12,637 nt of DNA from Pseudomonadota bacterium (GCA_018241985.1 JAFECV010000012.1:1-12637), one strand, 5' to 3'. Shown: positions 1-8,060, numbered from the stretch's first letter. Program-made: numbers and translations. Notes: generated by a model from the sequence alone, not told the origin.

Positions 1-928
1 AGCCCATGCCGAGCAGGATCAGCGCGGCCCAGAAGTTCGCGACGTCGACACCGGCCAGCGCGATCGCGACGCAGCCGAGATTGAGTACCACGCCCGCCGC
101 CATCACCTGCAGCACGCCGAAGCGCCGGATCAGCGAGCCGGTGAAGAACGACGGCGCGTACATGCCGATCACGTGCAGCGAGATCGCGGTGGCCGCGGCG
201 CCGTACGGATGGCCGCACATGCCCATCGCGAGCGGCGTCGCGGTCATCAGGAAGTTCATCACGCCGTAGCCCAGCGCGGCGGCGAGTACCGCGACGATGA
301 ACGCGGGCTGGCGCGCAATGACCGACAGCGGTCGGCCGCGTGCATGTGCTTCGACCACGCTCGGTGCCGGGATGTCGAGCCCGCGCAGCGCGACGATCGC
401 CGCCAGCATGAACAGGATCAGCACCAGGTACGCGCCAAGAAAATCGGTCGCGAGCATCGTGCGCGTCACCCGCGACAGCGTAGGGCCGACGATGCCGCCG
501 ACCAGGCCACCGACCAGCACGTAGGAAATCGCGCGGCTGCGCAGGTCGGCCGGCGCCGAATCGGCCGCCGCGAACCGGTAGTACTGGCCGAATGCGTTGT
601 ACACGCCGAGCACCAGCGCGCCGACGCAGAACAGCGCGAACTGGCCCAGGTGGATCGCGATGGCGCAGACCAGCGCGCCGACGATGCCCACGCCCGCGCC
701 CAGCGTGAAACCCGCGCGCCGGCCCAGCCGCTTCATCAGCGCCGAGGCCGCATAGGTGGTCAGCGCCGCGCCGACCGCCCAGGCGGTGACCGGCAGCGTC
801 GCCAGCGACTTGTCGCTCGCCAGCGCATAGCCGACCAGGCCGTTCAGCGCGATCACCGTCGCGTTGTTGGTCTGCAGCAAGGCCTGGCAGGTCGCCAGCA
901 GCGCGATGTTCTTGCGGATCCTGTTCAT
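1..928 (-). CDS. MFS transporter, 3' end missing (window edge)
   Basis: This is an inner-membrane major facilitator superfamily permease; the substrate cannot be told from sequence. Reading the minus strand from the ATG at 928 gives 309 uninterrupted codons before the window ends, so perhaps the last quarter is missing if the protein has the usual 390-400 residues. The N-terminus (MNRIRKNIALLATCQALLQT) has the short basic start and first helix typical of the family. Hydrophobic helices alternate with short basic loops such as LMKRLGRRAGF, where the MFS motif-A-like loop between helices 2 and 3 is expected. Helix-rich Gly/Ala segments continue to the edge. Only 14 bases separate the ATG from the U-tract of the lpdA terminator, and no Shine-Dalgarno sequence is visible. 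It is probably transcribed by read-through or from a promoter inside lpdA. The family is secure; the function is unknown. Confidence 0.85.
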   Translation of the reverse strand, partial: MNRIRKNIALLATCQALLQTNNATVIALNGLVGYALASDKSLATLPVTAWAVGAALTTYAASALMKRLGRRAGFTLGAGVGIVGALVCAIAIHLGQFALFCVGALVLGVYNAFGQYYRFAAADSAPADLRSRAISYVLVGGLVGGIVGPTLSRVTRTMLATDFLGAYLVLILFMLAAIVALRGLDIPAPSVVEAHARGRPLSVIARQPAFIVAVLAAALGYGVMNFLMTATPLAMGMCGHPYGAAATAISLHVIGMYAPSFFTGSLIRRFGVLQVMAAGVVLNLGCVAIALAGVDVANFWAALILLGMG

Positions 929-942
929 GGGGCGCGGCGCGG

Positions 943-973
943 AAAAAAGCCCGGGCCGTTGCCGGCCCAGGCT
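943..973 (-). terminator. Intrinsic terminator after lpdA
   Basis: On the minus strand GCCTGGGCCG (972-963) and CGGCCCGGGC (958-949) form a 10-bp stem with one G-U pair around a GCAA loop. An outer A-T pair and a run of six U follow. It begins 22 bases after the lpdA stop codon and closes the aceE-aceF-lpdA transcription unit. The U-run ends only 14 bases before the MFS start codon. Confidence 0.9.
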
Positions 974-995
974 TCGTCGACGCAGGATGAGCCCG

Positions 996-2831
996 CTACT
1001 TCTTCGCCGGCGGCAGGTCGGTGCAACTGCCGTGCGCGACCTCGGCCGCCATGCCGATGCTCTCGCCGAGCGTCGGGTGCGGGTGGATGGTCTTGCCGAT
1101 GTCGACCGCGTCGGCGCCCATCTCGATCGCGAGCGCGATCTCGCCGATCATGTCGCCGGCATGGGTGCCGACGATGCCGCCGCCGAGAATCCGGCCGTGG
1201 CCGTGCGCGTCGGGCGAATCGTCGAACAGCAGCTTGGTGAAGCCCTCGTCGCGGCCGTTCGCGATCGCGCGGCCCGAGGCTGTCCACGGGAACAGGCCTT
1301 TCTTCACCTTGACGCCCTGCGCCTTCGCCTGGTCCTCGGTCAGACCGACCCAGGCTACCTCGGGGTCGGTGTAGGCCACGCTCGGGATCACGCGCGCGTC
1401 GAACGCGGTCGCGGCCAATTCCTGGTTGCCCTGCAGTTCGCCGGCGATCACCTCGGCCGCGACATGCGCCTCGTGCACCGCCTTGTGCGCGAGCATCGGC
1501 TGGCCGACGATGTCGCCGATCGCGAAGATGTGGCGCACGTTGGTGCGCATCTGGATGTCGACCGGGATGAAGCCGCGCTCGCCGACCGCGACGCCGGCCT
1601 TCTCTGCGCCGATCTTCTTGCCGTTCGGCGTGCGCCCGACCGACTGCAGCACGAGATCGTAGACCTGCGGTTCTTTAGGCGCCTGCTCGCCCTCGAACGT
1701 CACGCGGATGCCCTGCTTCGTCGCTTCGGCGCCGACGGTCCGGGTCTTGAGCATGATGTTGTCGAAGCGCGGCGTGTTCATCTTCTGCCAGACCCGGACC
1801 AGGTCGCGGTCCGCGCCCTGCATCAGTCCGTCCAGCATCTCGACCACGTCGAGCCGCGCGCCGAGCGTCGAATACACCGTGCCCATCTCGAGGCCGATGA
1901 TGCCGCCGCCGAGGATCAGCATGCGCTTCGGATCGACCCCGAGTTGCAGCGCGCCGGTCGAGTCGACGATGCGCGGATCGCCCTTGGGCATGAACGGCAG
2001 GCTGACCGACTGCGAACCGGCGGCGATGATGCAGTGTTGATACCGCACCACCTGCTTCTTGCCGGTCTTTTGCTGGCCGTCCCCCGAGGTTTCCTCGACC
2101 TCGATGTGGTACGGGTCGAGGAAGGTGCCGACGCCGCGCACGGTCGTGACCTTGCGCATCTTGGCCATCGCCGCGAGGCCGCCGGTGAGCTTGCCCACCA
2201 CCTTGTTCTTGTGCGCGAGCAGCTTGGCGCGGTCGACCTTCGGCGCGGCGAAGCTCACGCCGAGATCGGCGAAGTGCTTGACCTCGTCGATCACCGCCGC
2301 GACGTGCAGCAGCGCCTTCGACGGAATGCAGCCGACGTTGAGACACACGCCGCCCAAGGTGGCGTAGCGCTCGACCAGCACGGTCTTCAGCCCGAGGTCG
2401 GCGCTGCGGAACGCGGCCGAATAGCCGCCGGGGCCGGCGCCGAGCACCAGCACCTCGCATTCGAGGTCCGCGCTGCCTTTGAACGTGGCACCGGCCGGCG
2501 CAGGCGCTATTGTTTGAGGAGCAGCAGGCGAAGGTGCTGCCTTCGCCGCAGCGGGTTTTGGCTCTGATTTTGGTTCTGCAGCCGACGTAGCGCCCTCAGC
2601 CTCCAGCAGCAGTACCAGCGAGCCCTCCGACACCTTGTCGCCGAGCTTGACCTTGAGTTCCTTCACGACTCCCGACGCCGACGACGGGATCTCCATCGAC
2701 GCCTTGTCGCTCTCCACCGTGATCAGGCTCTGCTCGGCCTGCACCTTGTCGCCGGGCTTCACCAGCAGTTCGATGACCGCGACCTCCGAGAAATCTCCGA
2801 TGTCGGGAACCTTGACTTCGACGAGTGCCAT
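996..2831 (-). CDS. lpdA: Dihydrolipoyl dehydrogenase (E3) with N-terminal lipoyl domain
   Basis: This is the E3 subunit of the pyruvate dehydrogenase complex, a cytoplasmic FAD enzyme that reoxidises dihydrolipoyl groups and reduces NAD+. At 611 residues it is longer than classical E3 (about 470), because residues 1-80 are a lipoyl domain with the modified lysine K43 in ESDKASME. An Ala/Pro linker (about 81-118) follows. The E3 core shows the FAD motif GAGPGG (131-136), the redox disulfide C163-C168 (GGVCLNVGC), the NAD motif GGGIIG (308-313), the second FAD contact FAIGD (436-440) and the C-terminal HPHPTLGE with catalytic H585 and E590. All key residues are present. Start: ATG at 2831, 16 bases after the preceding stop, behind a purine stretch GAGAGAGACA. 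The lipoyl domain is nearly identical in DNA to the first one of aceF. Lipoylated E3 is known from beta-proteobacteria and Neisseria. The context (aceE, aceF upstream) assigns it to the pyruvate complex rather than the 2-oxoglutarate complex. Confidence 0.97.
   Translation of the reverse strand: MALVEVKVPDIGDFSEVAVIELLVKPGDKVQAEQSLITVESDKASMEIPSSASGVVKELKVKLGDKVSEGSLVLLLEAEGATSAAEPKSEPKPAAAKAAPSPAAPQTIAPAPAGATFKGSADLECEVLVLGAGPGGYSAAFRSADLGLKTVLVERYATLGGVCLNVGCIPSKALLHVAAVIDEVKHFADLGVSFAAPKVDRAKLLAHKNKVVGKLTGGLAAMAKMRKVTTVRGVGTFLDPYHIEVEETSGDGQQKTGKKQVVRYQHCIIAAGSQSVSLPFMPKGDPRIVDSTGALQLGVDPKRMLILGGGIIGLEMGTVYSTLGARLDVVEMLDGLMQGADRDLVRVWQKMNTPRFDNIMLKTRTVGAEATKQGIRVTFEGEQAPKEPQVYDLVLQSVGRTPNGKKIGAEKAGVAVGERGFIPVDIQMRTNVRHIFAIGDIVGQPMLAHKAVHEAHVAAEVIAGELQGNQELAATAFDARVIPSVAYTDPEVAWVGLTEDQAKAQGVKVKKGLFPWTASGRAIANGRDEGFTKLLFDDSPDAHGHGRILGGGIVGTHAGDMIGEIALAIEMGADAVDIGKTIHPHPTLGESIGMAAEVAHGSCTDLPPAKK
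2527..2547. repeat. Inverted repeat in the lpdA lipoyl linker
   Basis: GGCGAAGG (2527-2534) and CCTTCGCC (2540-2547) are perfect 8-base arms around TGCTG. The repeat lies in-frame in the linker between lipoyl and FAD domains. It is surrounded by AT-richer codons (AAA, TCA, CCA, ACA and the rare ATA at 2508-2510), unlike the rest of the gene. The aceF linker has a matching inverted repeat. Confidence 0.7.
2590..2831 (-). repeat. Direct repeat copy 2: lipoyl-domain module of lpdA
   Basis: This 242-base block matches 4858-5099 (offset 2268) with 10 mismatches by hand count, about 96% identity. It encodes the lipoyl domain, and the two proteins differ at only one of the first 81 residues (E16 here, D16 in aceF). 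Weaker similarity continues into the linker to about 2508 and into the ribosome-binding region beyond the ATG. Confidence 0.9.
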
Positions 2832-2847
2832 GTTTGTCTCTCTCGCG

Positions 2848-3432
2848 TTATGTTTTCAGTTTGACCGTGAACACCTCCACCGGCGCGGCGGAGTTCTTGT
2901 CGAATTCGCAGCCGGCGTGCACGCCGACCGTGGCCAGTTCGCGCGCGCTGCGCGCCTTGTCCCAGCTCGCATGCATCGCGCCGAGCGCGAAGCTGCGCCC
3001 CGAGCCGATGCTCCAGTACTCCTTGAACTCGAACACCTCGCGGTAGCTGTACAGGCCGTAGATGCCGGTCGCGTTCGCGATCACCGCGCTGAGCTGGCTC
3101 GACTCGTACGGGTCGTTCTCGTCTTCCTTGGTCTGCAGGAAGTAGCTCTCCTTGAGCACCGGATGCAGCCGCGTGAAGGTGTCGAAGACTTCGTCCTTGC
3201 TGCCCAGGCGCAGCTGGTCCGGCGGCAGCGCGGTCATCGCCTTGCGCAGCACCGGAAAATGCGCGACCGTGCCGGCGACGCCGACGTAGCTCGGGCCGGC
3301 GGCGGTCTCCACCTTGAACAGCTTGCTGTTGGCTTCGAACCGATGACCCAGGCGCGTGTCGCCGAACGTCACCAGCGTGTCGGCCGCGATCGCGGCCTGC
3401 CCGGCCTTCTTCACGACCACGATCGTGGTCAC
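2848..3432 (-). CDS. Proteasome-like Ntn hydrolase (beta-proteobacteria proteasome homologue type)
   Basis: This is a 194-residue protein with the fold signature of 20S proteasome beta/HslV subunits. The start MTTIVVVKK would expose Thr2 as catalytic Thr1 after removal of the initiator Met. D18 (AADTL) matches proteasome Asp17, and K37 (SKLFKV) is the likely Lys33 equivalent, three residues later than in Hsl[16 protein letters not shown] (141-155) matches the HslV/proteasome GSG-x-x-(Y/F)AL segment. The usual Asp166 position could not be placed; D178 is nearby. It is longer than HslV (about 175) and shorter than Anbu (about 240). Together with beta-proteobacterial ancestry this points to the BPH family described alongside Anbu; cellular role and substrates are not established to my knowledge. 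The start is GTG, overlapping the aceF stop as GTGA, so translation may be coupled. No AAA+ unfoldase is encoded nearby. The family call is fairly sure, peptidase activity inferred. Confidence 0.8.
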   Translation of the reverse strand: MTTIVVVKKAGQAAIAADTLVTFGDTRLGHRFEANSKLFKVETAAGPSYVGVAGTVAHFPVLRKAMTALPPDQLRLGSKDEVFDTFTRLHPVLKESYFLQTKEDENDPYESSQLSAVIANATGIYGLYSYREVFEFKEYWSIGSGRSFALGAMHASWDKARSARELATVGVHAGCEFDKNSAAPVEVFTVKLKT

Positions 3433-5099
3433 AGAAGAACGCGGCGGAAGTCACCCAGGATGCGGCCCAGGTAGACGTTGAAGCGCGCCGCCGCCGCGCC
3501 GTCGATCACCCGGTGGTCATAGCTGAGCGACAGCGGCAGCATCAGCCGCGGCGCGAACTCCTTGCCGTTCCACACCGGCTCGATCGTCGAGCGGCAGACG
3601 CCGAGGATCGCGACCTCCGGCGCGTTGATGATCGGCGAGAAGTAGCGCCCGCCGATGCCGCCGAGGCTGGAGATCGTGAAGCTCGCGCCCGACATGTCGG
3701 CCGGCCCGAGCTTGCCGTCGCGCGCCTTCTTCGCCAGCTCGCCCATCTCCTGCGAGATCTGCAGCACGCCCTTCTTGTCGGCGTTCTTGACGACCGGCAC
3801 CACCAGGCCGTTCGGCGTGTCGGCGGCGAAGCCGATGTGGTAGTAGCGCTTGAATACCAGCTGCTCGCCGTCGAGCGACGTATTGAACTCGGGGAACTGC
3901 TTGAGTGCCGCGACGCAGGCCTTGATCAGGAACGCGAGCATCGTGACCTTCACGCCGCTCTTCTCGTTCTCCTTGTTGGTCGCGACGCGGAACGCTTCCA
4001 GGTCGGTGATGTCGGCGTCGTCGGTGTTCGTGACGTGCGGGATCATCACCCAGTTGCGGCTCAGGTTCGCGCCGCTGAGCTTCTTGATGCGCGACAGATC
4101 GCGCCGCTCGATCTCGCCGAACTTGGCGAAGTCGATCTTCGGCCACGGCAGCAGGCCGAGCGCCGCGCCGCCGCCGCCGGCCGGCGCGCGCGCCGCCTGC
4201 GCCTGGGTCTGCTGGCTGCCGGCCATCACCGCGCGGGTGAAGCCCTGCACGTCCTCGTGCGTGATGCGGCCATGCGGCCCGCTGCCCTTGACCTCGGCCA
4301 ACGGCACGCCGAGCTCGCGCGCGAACTTGCGCACCGACGGCGACGCGTGCGGAAGCTTGCCGCTGGGCGTCGATGGCTCGTGCGCCGGCATCGCGGCGGC
4401 GGGTGTCGGAGCAGTGGCAGCAGCGGGTGCGGCAGCGGCCGGCGCCGATGCGGGTGCGGCGGCGGCTGGCGCCGCTGCGGGAGCCGATGCCGGCGCAGCC
4501 GCGGCCACGCCCTCGACGATCGCCAGCAGGTCGCCCTGGTTCACCTTGTCGCCGACCTTGACCTTCAGTTCCTTGAGCACGCCGGCAACGCTCGACGGGA
4601 TTTCCATCGACGCCTTGTCGGACTCGACCGTGATCAGCGACTGCTCGAGCTTCACGCTGTCGCCGGGCTTGACCATGACCTCGATCACCGCGACATCGTG
4701 GAAGTCGCCGATGTCGGGCACGCGCACCTCGATCGCTCCGGTGCCCGCAGCCGGACCTGCCGGCGCCGTCGTCGCTACGCTTTGTGTAGCAGCAGGCGAA
4801 GGCTCTGCCTTCGCTTCAGCCGCTTTTGGCTCTGATTTCGGCGCCGCGGCCGGTGCCGCGCCTTCGGCCTCCAGCAGCAGCACCAGCGAGCCCTCCGACA
4901 CCTTGTCGCCGAGCTTGACCTTGAGCTCCTTCACGACACCGGACGCCGACGACGGAATCTCCATCGACGCCTTGTCGCTCTCCACCGTGATCAGGCTCTG
5001 CTCGGCCTGCACCTTGTCGCCGGGTTTCACCAGCAGTTCGATGACCGCGACATCCGAAAAATCTCCGATGTCGGGAACCTTGACTTCGACGAGTGCCAT
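3429..5099 (-). CDS. aceF: Dihydrolipoamide acetyltransferase (E2), two lipoyl domains
   Basis: This is the core subunit of the pyruvate dehydrogenase complex; it moves the acetyl group from lipoyl arms to CoA. The 556 residues are: lipoyl domain 1 (1-80, K43), linker (81-120), lipoyl domain 2 (122-197, K162), a long Ala/Pro linker (198-236) with near-repeats of APASAPAAA, the peripheral-subunit binding domain (about 250-286, [20 protein letters not shown]), a Gly/Ala linker, and the catalytic acyltransferase domain (about 320-556). The active site is DHRVIDG (528-534) with catalytic His529. Start: ATG at 5099 with GGAGA eight bases upstream (5108-5112). The stop TGA overlaps the GTG start of the proteasome homologue. 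The first lipoyl domain is almost identical to that of lpdA, whereas lipoyl domain 2 is clearly diverged ([13 protein letters not shown]). All functional residues seem intact. Confidence 0.97.
   Translation of the reverse strand: MALVEVKVPDIGDFSDVAVIELLVKPGDKVQAEQSLITVESDKASMEIPSSASGVVKELKVKLGDKVSEGSLVLLLEAEGAAPAAAPKSEPKAAEAKAEPSPAATQSVATTAPAGPAAGTGAIEVRVPDIGDFHDVAVIEVMVKPGDSVKLEQSLITVESDKASMEIPSSVAGVLKELKVKVGDKVNQGDLLAIVEGVAAAAPASAPAAAPAAAAPASAPAAAAPAAATAPTPAAAMPAHEPSTPSGKLPHASPSVRKFARELGVPLAEVKGSGPHGRITHEDVQGFTRAVMAGSQQTQAQAARAPAGGGGAALGLLPWPKIDFAKFGEIERRDLSRIKKLSGANLSRNWVMIPHVTNTDDADITDLEAFRVATNKENEKSGVKVTMLAFLIKACVAALKQFPEFNTSLDGEQLVFKRYYHIGFAADTPNGLVVPVVKNADKKGVLQISQEMGELAKKARDGKLGPADMSGASFTISSLGGIGGRYFSPIINAPEVAILGVCRSTIEPVWNGKEFAPRLMLPLSLSYDHRVIDGAAAARFNVYLGRILGDFRRVLL
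4774..4814. repeat. Two adjacent inverted repeats in the aceF inter-lipoyl linker
   Basis: GCTAC (4774-4778)/GTAGC (4786-4790) is followed by a perfect GCGAAGGC (4796-4803)/GCCTTCGC (4807-4814) with a 3-base loop. Both lie in-frame in the linker between the two lipoyl domains, near AT-richer codons unusual for this genome. A related sequence lies at the equivalent place in lpdA. Confidence 0.7.
4858..5099 (-). repeat. Direct repeat copy 1: first lipoyl-domain module of aceF
   Basis: This block matches 2590-2831 at about 96% (10 differences in 242 bases, counted by eye). Nearly all differences are synonymous. The short leader before each ATG is also alike (ATAAC then GAGACA), so the copied unit may include the translation start region. 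Confidence 0.9.
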
Positions 5100-5131
5100 A
5101 TTGACTGTCTCCGGTTATTGGGCTTGTTCTT

Positions 5132-5173
5132 GCACGGCGCGTGGCGCCCTCCTCGCAGCGCGCCACGCCGTGC
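5132..5173 (-). other. Strong RNA hairpin between aceE and aceF
   Basis: The arms GCACGGCG (5132-5139)/CGCCGTGC (5166-5173) make 8 bp. A 2-base bulge follows, then TGGCGC (5142-5147)/GCGCCA (5160-5165) gives 6 bp more around a 12-base loop. In the minus-strand transcript it lies between the aceE stop and the aceF ribosome-binding site. There is no U-run after it, so it is not a standard terminator. A role as an mRNA stabiliser or processing site is inference. Confidence 0.65.
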
Positions 5174-5187
5174 CCGGCCGCATCTTC

Positions 5188-7932
5188 TCAAGCGTGCAGC
5201 GGATTGACCTTTTCGGTGGCGATGCCGTACTTCTTGATCGCCTCGGCGGCCTTGGCTGCCGGCAGCGTCCCCTCGTCTGCCAGCGCGGTGAGCGCGGCCA
5301 GCACGATGTGGTGGCGGTCGATCTCGAAGTGCTCGCGCAGCCGGTAGCGGAAGTCGCTGCGGCCGAAGCCGTCGGTGCCGAGCGCCTTGTAGCTGCGCGG
5401 CGTGCCGTCCGGTTTGGTCGGGATGAACGGCCGGATCTGCTCGACGTAGGCCTTCACGTAGTCGGTCGACGCGACCACCGGGCCGGCGTGCTTCTCGAGC
5501 TGCTGCGCGACGAACGAGGCGCGCGGCTTCTCGGTCGGGTGCAGCAGGTTCCAGCGCTCGCAGTCGAGGCCGTCGCGCGCGAGCTCGTTGAAGCTCGGGC
5601 AGCTCCAGACGTTCGCCGACACGCCCCAGTCGCTCTCGAGCAGCTCTTTCGCCGCCATCGACTCGCGCAGGATCGTGCCGCTGCCGAGCAGGTTCACGCG
5701 CGGCGCGTCCTTCTTCTTCGACGGCGCGCCCTCCTGCAGCAGGTACATGCCCTTGATGATCTGCTCCTCGGTGCCGGCTTTCAGGCCGGGCATCGGGTAG
5801 TTCTCGTTCAGCAGCGTGATGTAGAAGAACACGTTGTCCTGCTTCTCGACCATGCGCTTCAGGCCATGGTGCAGGATCACGCCGACCTCGTGCGCGAAGG
5901 TCGGGTCGTAGCTGACGCAGTTCGGGATGTTGCCGGCCAGGATCTGGCTGTGGCCGTCCTCGTGCTGCAGGCCCTCGCCGTTCAGCGTGGTGCGCCCGGA
6001 GGTGCCGCCGAGCAGGAAGCCGCGCGCCTGGATGTCGCCGGCCGCCCAGGCCAGGTCGCCGCAGCGCTGCAGTCCGAACATCGAGTAGTAGATGTAGAAC
6101 GGCACCATGATGCGGTTGTTCGTCGAGTACGAGGTCGCGGCGGCGATCCAGCTCGCGAACCCGCCCGGCTCGTTGATGCCCTCCTGCAGGATCTGGCCGG
6201 CCTTGTCTTCCTTGTAGTACATGACCTGCGCCTTGTCGACCGGCGTGTAGAGCTGGCCGACCGGGCTGTAGATGCCGATCTGGCGGAACAGCCCTTCCAT
6301 GCCGAAGGTGCGCGCCTCGTCGACCAGGATCGGCACCGCGCGCGGCCCCAGCGCCTTGTCGCGCAGGAGCTGGTTCAGGAAGCGCACGAACGCCTGCGTG
6401 GTCGAGATCTCGCGGCCTTCCGCGGTCGGGTCGAGCACCGCCTTGAACGTCTCGAGCGAGGGCACGGTGAAGCTTTCGTCCGACTTCGCGCGCCGGTGCG
6501 GCAGGTAGCCGCCGAGCGCCTTGCGCCGCTCGTGCAGGTAGTGCGCCTCGGGCGTGTCGGGCGCCGGCTTGACGAACGGCAGGTTGTCGAGCTCGCTGTC
6601 GGGCACCGGGATGTTGAAGCGATCGCGGATGTAGCGGATCTCTTCGAGGTTGAGCTTCTTGGTCTGGTGCACCGGGTTCTTGCCTTCGCCGGCCTCGCCC
6701 ATGCCGTAGCCCTTGACCGTCTTGATCAGCAGCACCGACGGCTGGCCGACCGTCTTCATTGCGCGATCGTAGGCGGCGTAGACCTTCAGCGAATCGTGGC
6801 CGCCGCGGCGCAGCGCCCAGATGTCGTCGTCGCTCATGTGCTCGACCATCTTCAGCGTGCGCGGATCGCGGCCGAAGAAGTGCTCGCGCACGTAGGCGCC
6901 GTCGTTCGCCTTGAAGGTCTGGTAGTCCCCGTCGAGCGTGTCCATCATGACCTTGCGCAGCGCGCCGTCCTTGTCGCGCGCGAGCAGCGCGTCCCAGCCG
7001 CTGCCCCACAGCGTCTTGATCACGTTCCAGCCGGCGCCGCGGAACAGGCTCTCCAGCTCCTGGATGACCTTGCCGTTGCCGCGCACCGGCCCGTCCAGAC
7101 GCTGCAGGTTGCAGTTGATGACGAAGACCAGGTTGTCGAGCTTCTCGCGCGCGGCCAAGCCGATCGCGCCGATGCTCTCCGGCTCGTCCATCTCGCCGTC
7201 GCCGAGGAACACCCAGACCTTGCGGCGGCTGGTGTCGGCGATGCCGCGCGCATGCAGGTATTTGAGGAAGCGCGCCTGGTAGATCGACATCAGCGGCCCG
7301 AGCCCCATCGACACCGTGGGGAACTGCCAGAAGTCGCGCATCAGCCAGGGGTGCGGATAGCTCGGCAGCCCCTTGCCGCCGGTCTCCTGGCGGAAGTTGA
7401 CCAGTTGCTCGTCAGTGATCCGGCCCTCCAGGTGCGCGCGCGCGTAGATGCCGGGCGATGAGTGCCCCTGCAGGTAGAGCAGGTCGCCGCCGTGCGTGCC
7501 GCCGCTGTCGGTGTCGTCGGCGTGCCAGAAATGGTTGAAGCCGACGCCCAGCATGTGCGCGAGCGAGCCGAACGAGCCGATGTGGCCGCCGAGCGAGCCG
7601 CCGTCCGGCGTGTCGAACCGGTTCGCGCGCACCACCATCGCCATCGCGTTCCAGCGCATGTAGGCGCGCAGCCGCCCTTCGAGTTCGAGGTTGCCGGGGT
7701 AGCCTTCCTGCTGGTCCGGCGGAATCGTGTTGATGTACGCGGTGTTCGCGGAAAACGGCATGTCGATGCCGTTCTCGCGCGCGTGCTCCAGCAGCTGCTC
7801 GAGCAACGCGTGCGCGCGCTGCGGGCCTTCGACCTCGATGACCGCGGCCAGCGCATCCTTCCATTCGCGGGTTTCGCCGGCATCGGGGTCGTTCGCGGCG
7901 GCGCCAGCTGCGTTGTCGGGCAGTGCGGACAT
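5188..7932 (-). CDS. aceE: Pyruvate dehydrogenase E1 component, homodimeric type
   Basis: This is the thiamine-diphosphate enzyme that decarboxylates pyruvate and acetylates the lipoyl arms of AceF; it is cytoplasmic. At 914 residues it has close to the usual length of homodimeric bacterial E1 (about 890). Landmarks are the N-terminal E2-binding part, GGHIGSFGS (115-123) and GHSSPG (156-161) with the active-site histidines H117 and H157, and the ThDP/Mg motif GDGEMDEPES (244-253) ending in VINCNLQRLDG (271-281). The transketolase-type central and C-terminal domains run unbroken to LHA. Start: ATG at 7932 with an ideal AAGGAG (7941-7946) eight bases upstream. It is first in the operon; aceF starts 88 bases after its stop. 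A candidate sigma-70 promoter lies at 7998-8026. No abnormal residue was noticed. Confidence 0.98.
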   Translation of the reverse strand: MSALPDNAAGAAANDPDAGETREWKDALAAVIEVEGPQRAHALLEQLLEHARENGIDMPFSANTAYINTIPPDQQEGYPGNLELEGRLRAYMRWNAMAMVVRANRFDTPDGGSLGGHIGSFGSLAHMLGVGFNHFWHADDTDSGGTHGGDLLYLQGHSSPGIYARAHLEGRITDEQLVNFRQETGGKGLPSYPHPWLMRDFWQFPTVSMGLGPLMSIYQARFLKYLHARGIADTSRRKVWVFLGDGEMDEPESIGAIGLAAREKLDNLVFVINCNLQRLDGPVRGNGKVIQELESLFRGAGWNVIKTLWGSGWDALLARDKDGALRKVMMDTLDGDYQTFKANDGAYVREHFFGRDPRTLKMVEHMSDDDIWALRRGGHDSLKVYAAYDRAMKTVGQPSVLLIKTVKGYGMGEAGEGKNPVHQTKKLNLEEIRYIRDRFNIPVPDSELDNLPFVKPAPDTPEAHYLHERRKALGGYLPHRRAKSDESFTVPSLETFKAVLDPTAEGREISTTQAFVRFLNQLLRDKALGPRAVPILVDEARTFGMEGLFRQIGIYSPVGQLYTPVDKAQVMYYKEDKAGQILQEGINEPGGFASWIAAATSYSTNNRIMVPFYIYYSMFGLQRCGDLAWAAGDIQARGFLLGGTSGRTTLNGEGLQHEDGHSQILAGNIPNCVSYDPTFAHEVGVILHHGLKRMVEKQDNVFFYITLLNENYPMPGLKAGTEEQIIKGMYLLQEGAPSKKKDAPRVNLLGSGTILRESMAAKELLESDWGVSANVWSCPSFNELARDGLDCERWNLLHPTEKPRASFVAQQLEKHAGPVVASTDYVKAYVEQIRPFIPTKPDGTPRSYKALGTDGFGRSDFRYRLREHFEIDRHHIVLAALTALADEGTLPAAKAAEAIKKYGIATEKVNPLHA

Positions 7933-7997
7933 TGTCTTGTCTCCTTCTGTGCTGGGTTGAGGGGGTAATTTAGTACGGGTCCATCAGCAGTTGACTG

Positions 7998-8026
7998 AGT
8001 ATCCCCTTTTTTTTACTTCATTCCAA
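7998..8026 (-). promoter_or_regulatory. Candidate sigma-70 promoter of the aceE operon
   Basis: On the minus strand TTGGAA (8026-8021) and GATACT (8003-7998) are separated by 17 bases, each 4/6 to consensus. The spacer includes a run of eight A. Transcription would start near 7991, giving a leader of about 60 bases with the AAGGAG ribosome-binding site. Prediction by eye only. Confidence 0.45.
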
Positions 8027-8037
8027 ATGATAATTTG
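8024..8037. promoter_or_regulatory. Dyad CAAAT-N4-ATTTG overlapping the putative aceE -35
   Basis: Perfect 5-base inverted arms (8024-8028, 8033-8037) sit over the proposed -35 element of aceE in the divergent region, a place where a repressor or activator could bind. It does not match the E. coli PdhR operator. No cognate regulator can be named. Confidence 0.35.
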
Positions 8038-8045
8038 TAACTCCA

Positions 8046-8060
8046 TAATATGAAATATTA
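8046..8060. promoter_or_regulatory. Dyad TAATAT-GAA-ATATTA in the divergent region
   Basis: Perfect 6-base arms flank a 3-base centre, upstream of both aceE and the sensor kinase gene. The surrounding 49 bases (8015-8063) are about 22% G+C in an otherwise very GC-rich window. The adjoining CATAAT (8044-8049) could also be a -10 for the kinase gene. Operator role is inferred. Confidence 0.4.

Noticed and set aside
864..2567. 567-codon plus-strand frame opposite lpdA
   Set aside because: It is antisense to lpdA, whose active-site motifs are all present; no sign of independent coding.
4416..4499. Tandem repeat in the aceF Ala/Pro linker
   Set aside because: The two 13-14 residue units are similar in protein but diverged in DNA. 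This is ordinary low-complexity E2 linker.
5027..7009. 660-codon minus-strand frame overlapping aceE out of register
   Set aside because: It is an Arg-rich shadow of aceE. Its C-terminal part merely runs into aceF in another frame.
3850..7461. 1203-codon open frame on the plus strand across aceF and aceE
   Set aside because: It is antisense to two secure genes. In this GC-rich DNA stop codons are rare in the opposite frames, and the product is Arg/His/Asp/Val-rich without any recognisable domain.
8007..8014. T8 run as terminator for a plus-strand transcript
   Set aside because: No GC-rich stem precedes it and no plus-strand gene ends there; it fits better as the spacer of the aceE promoter.
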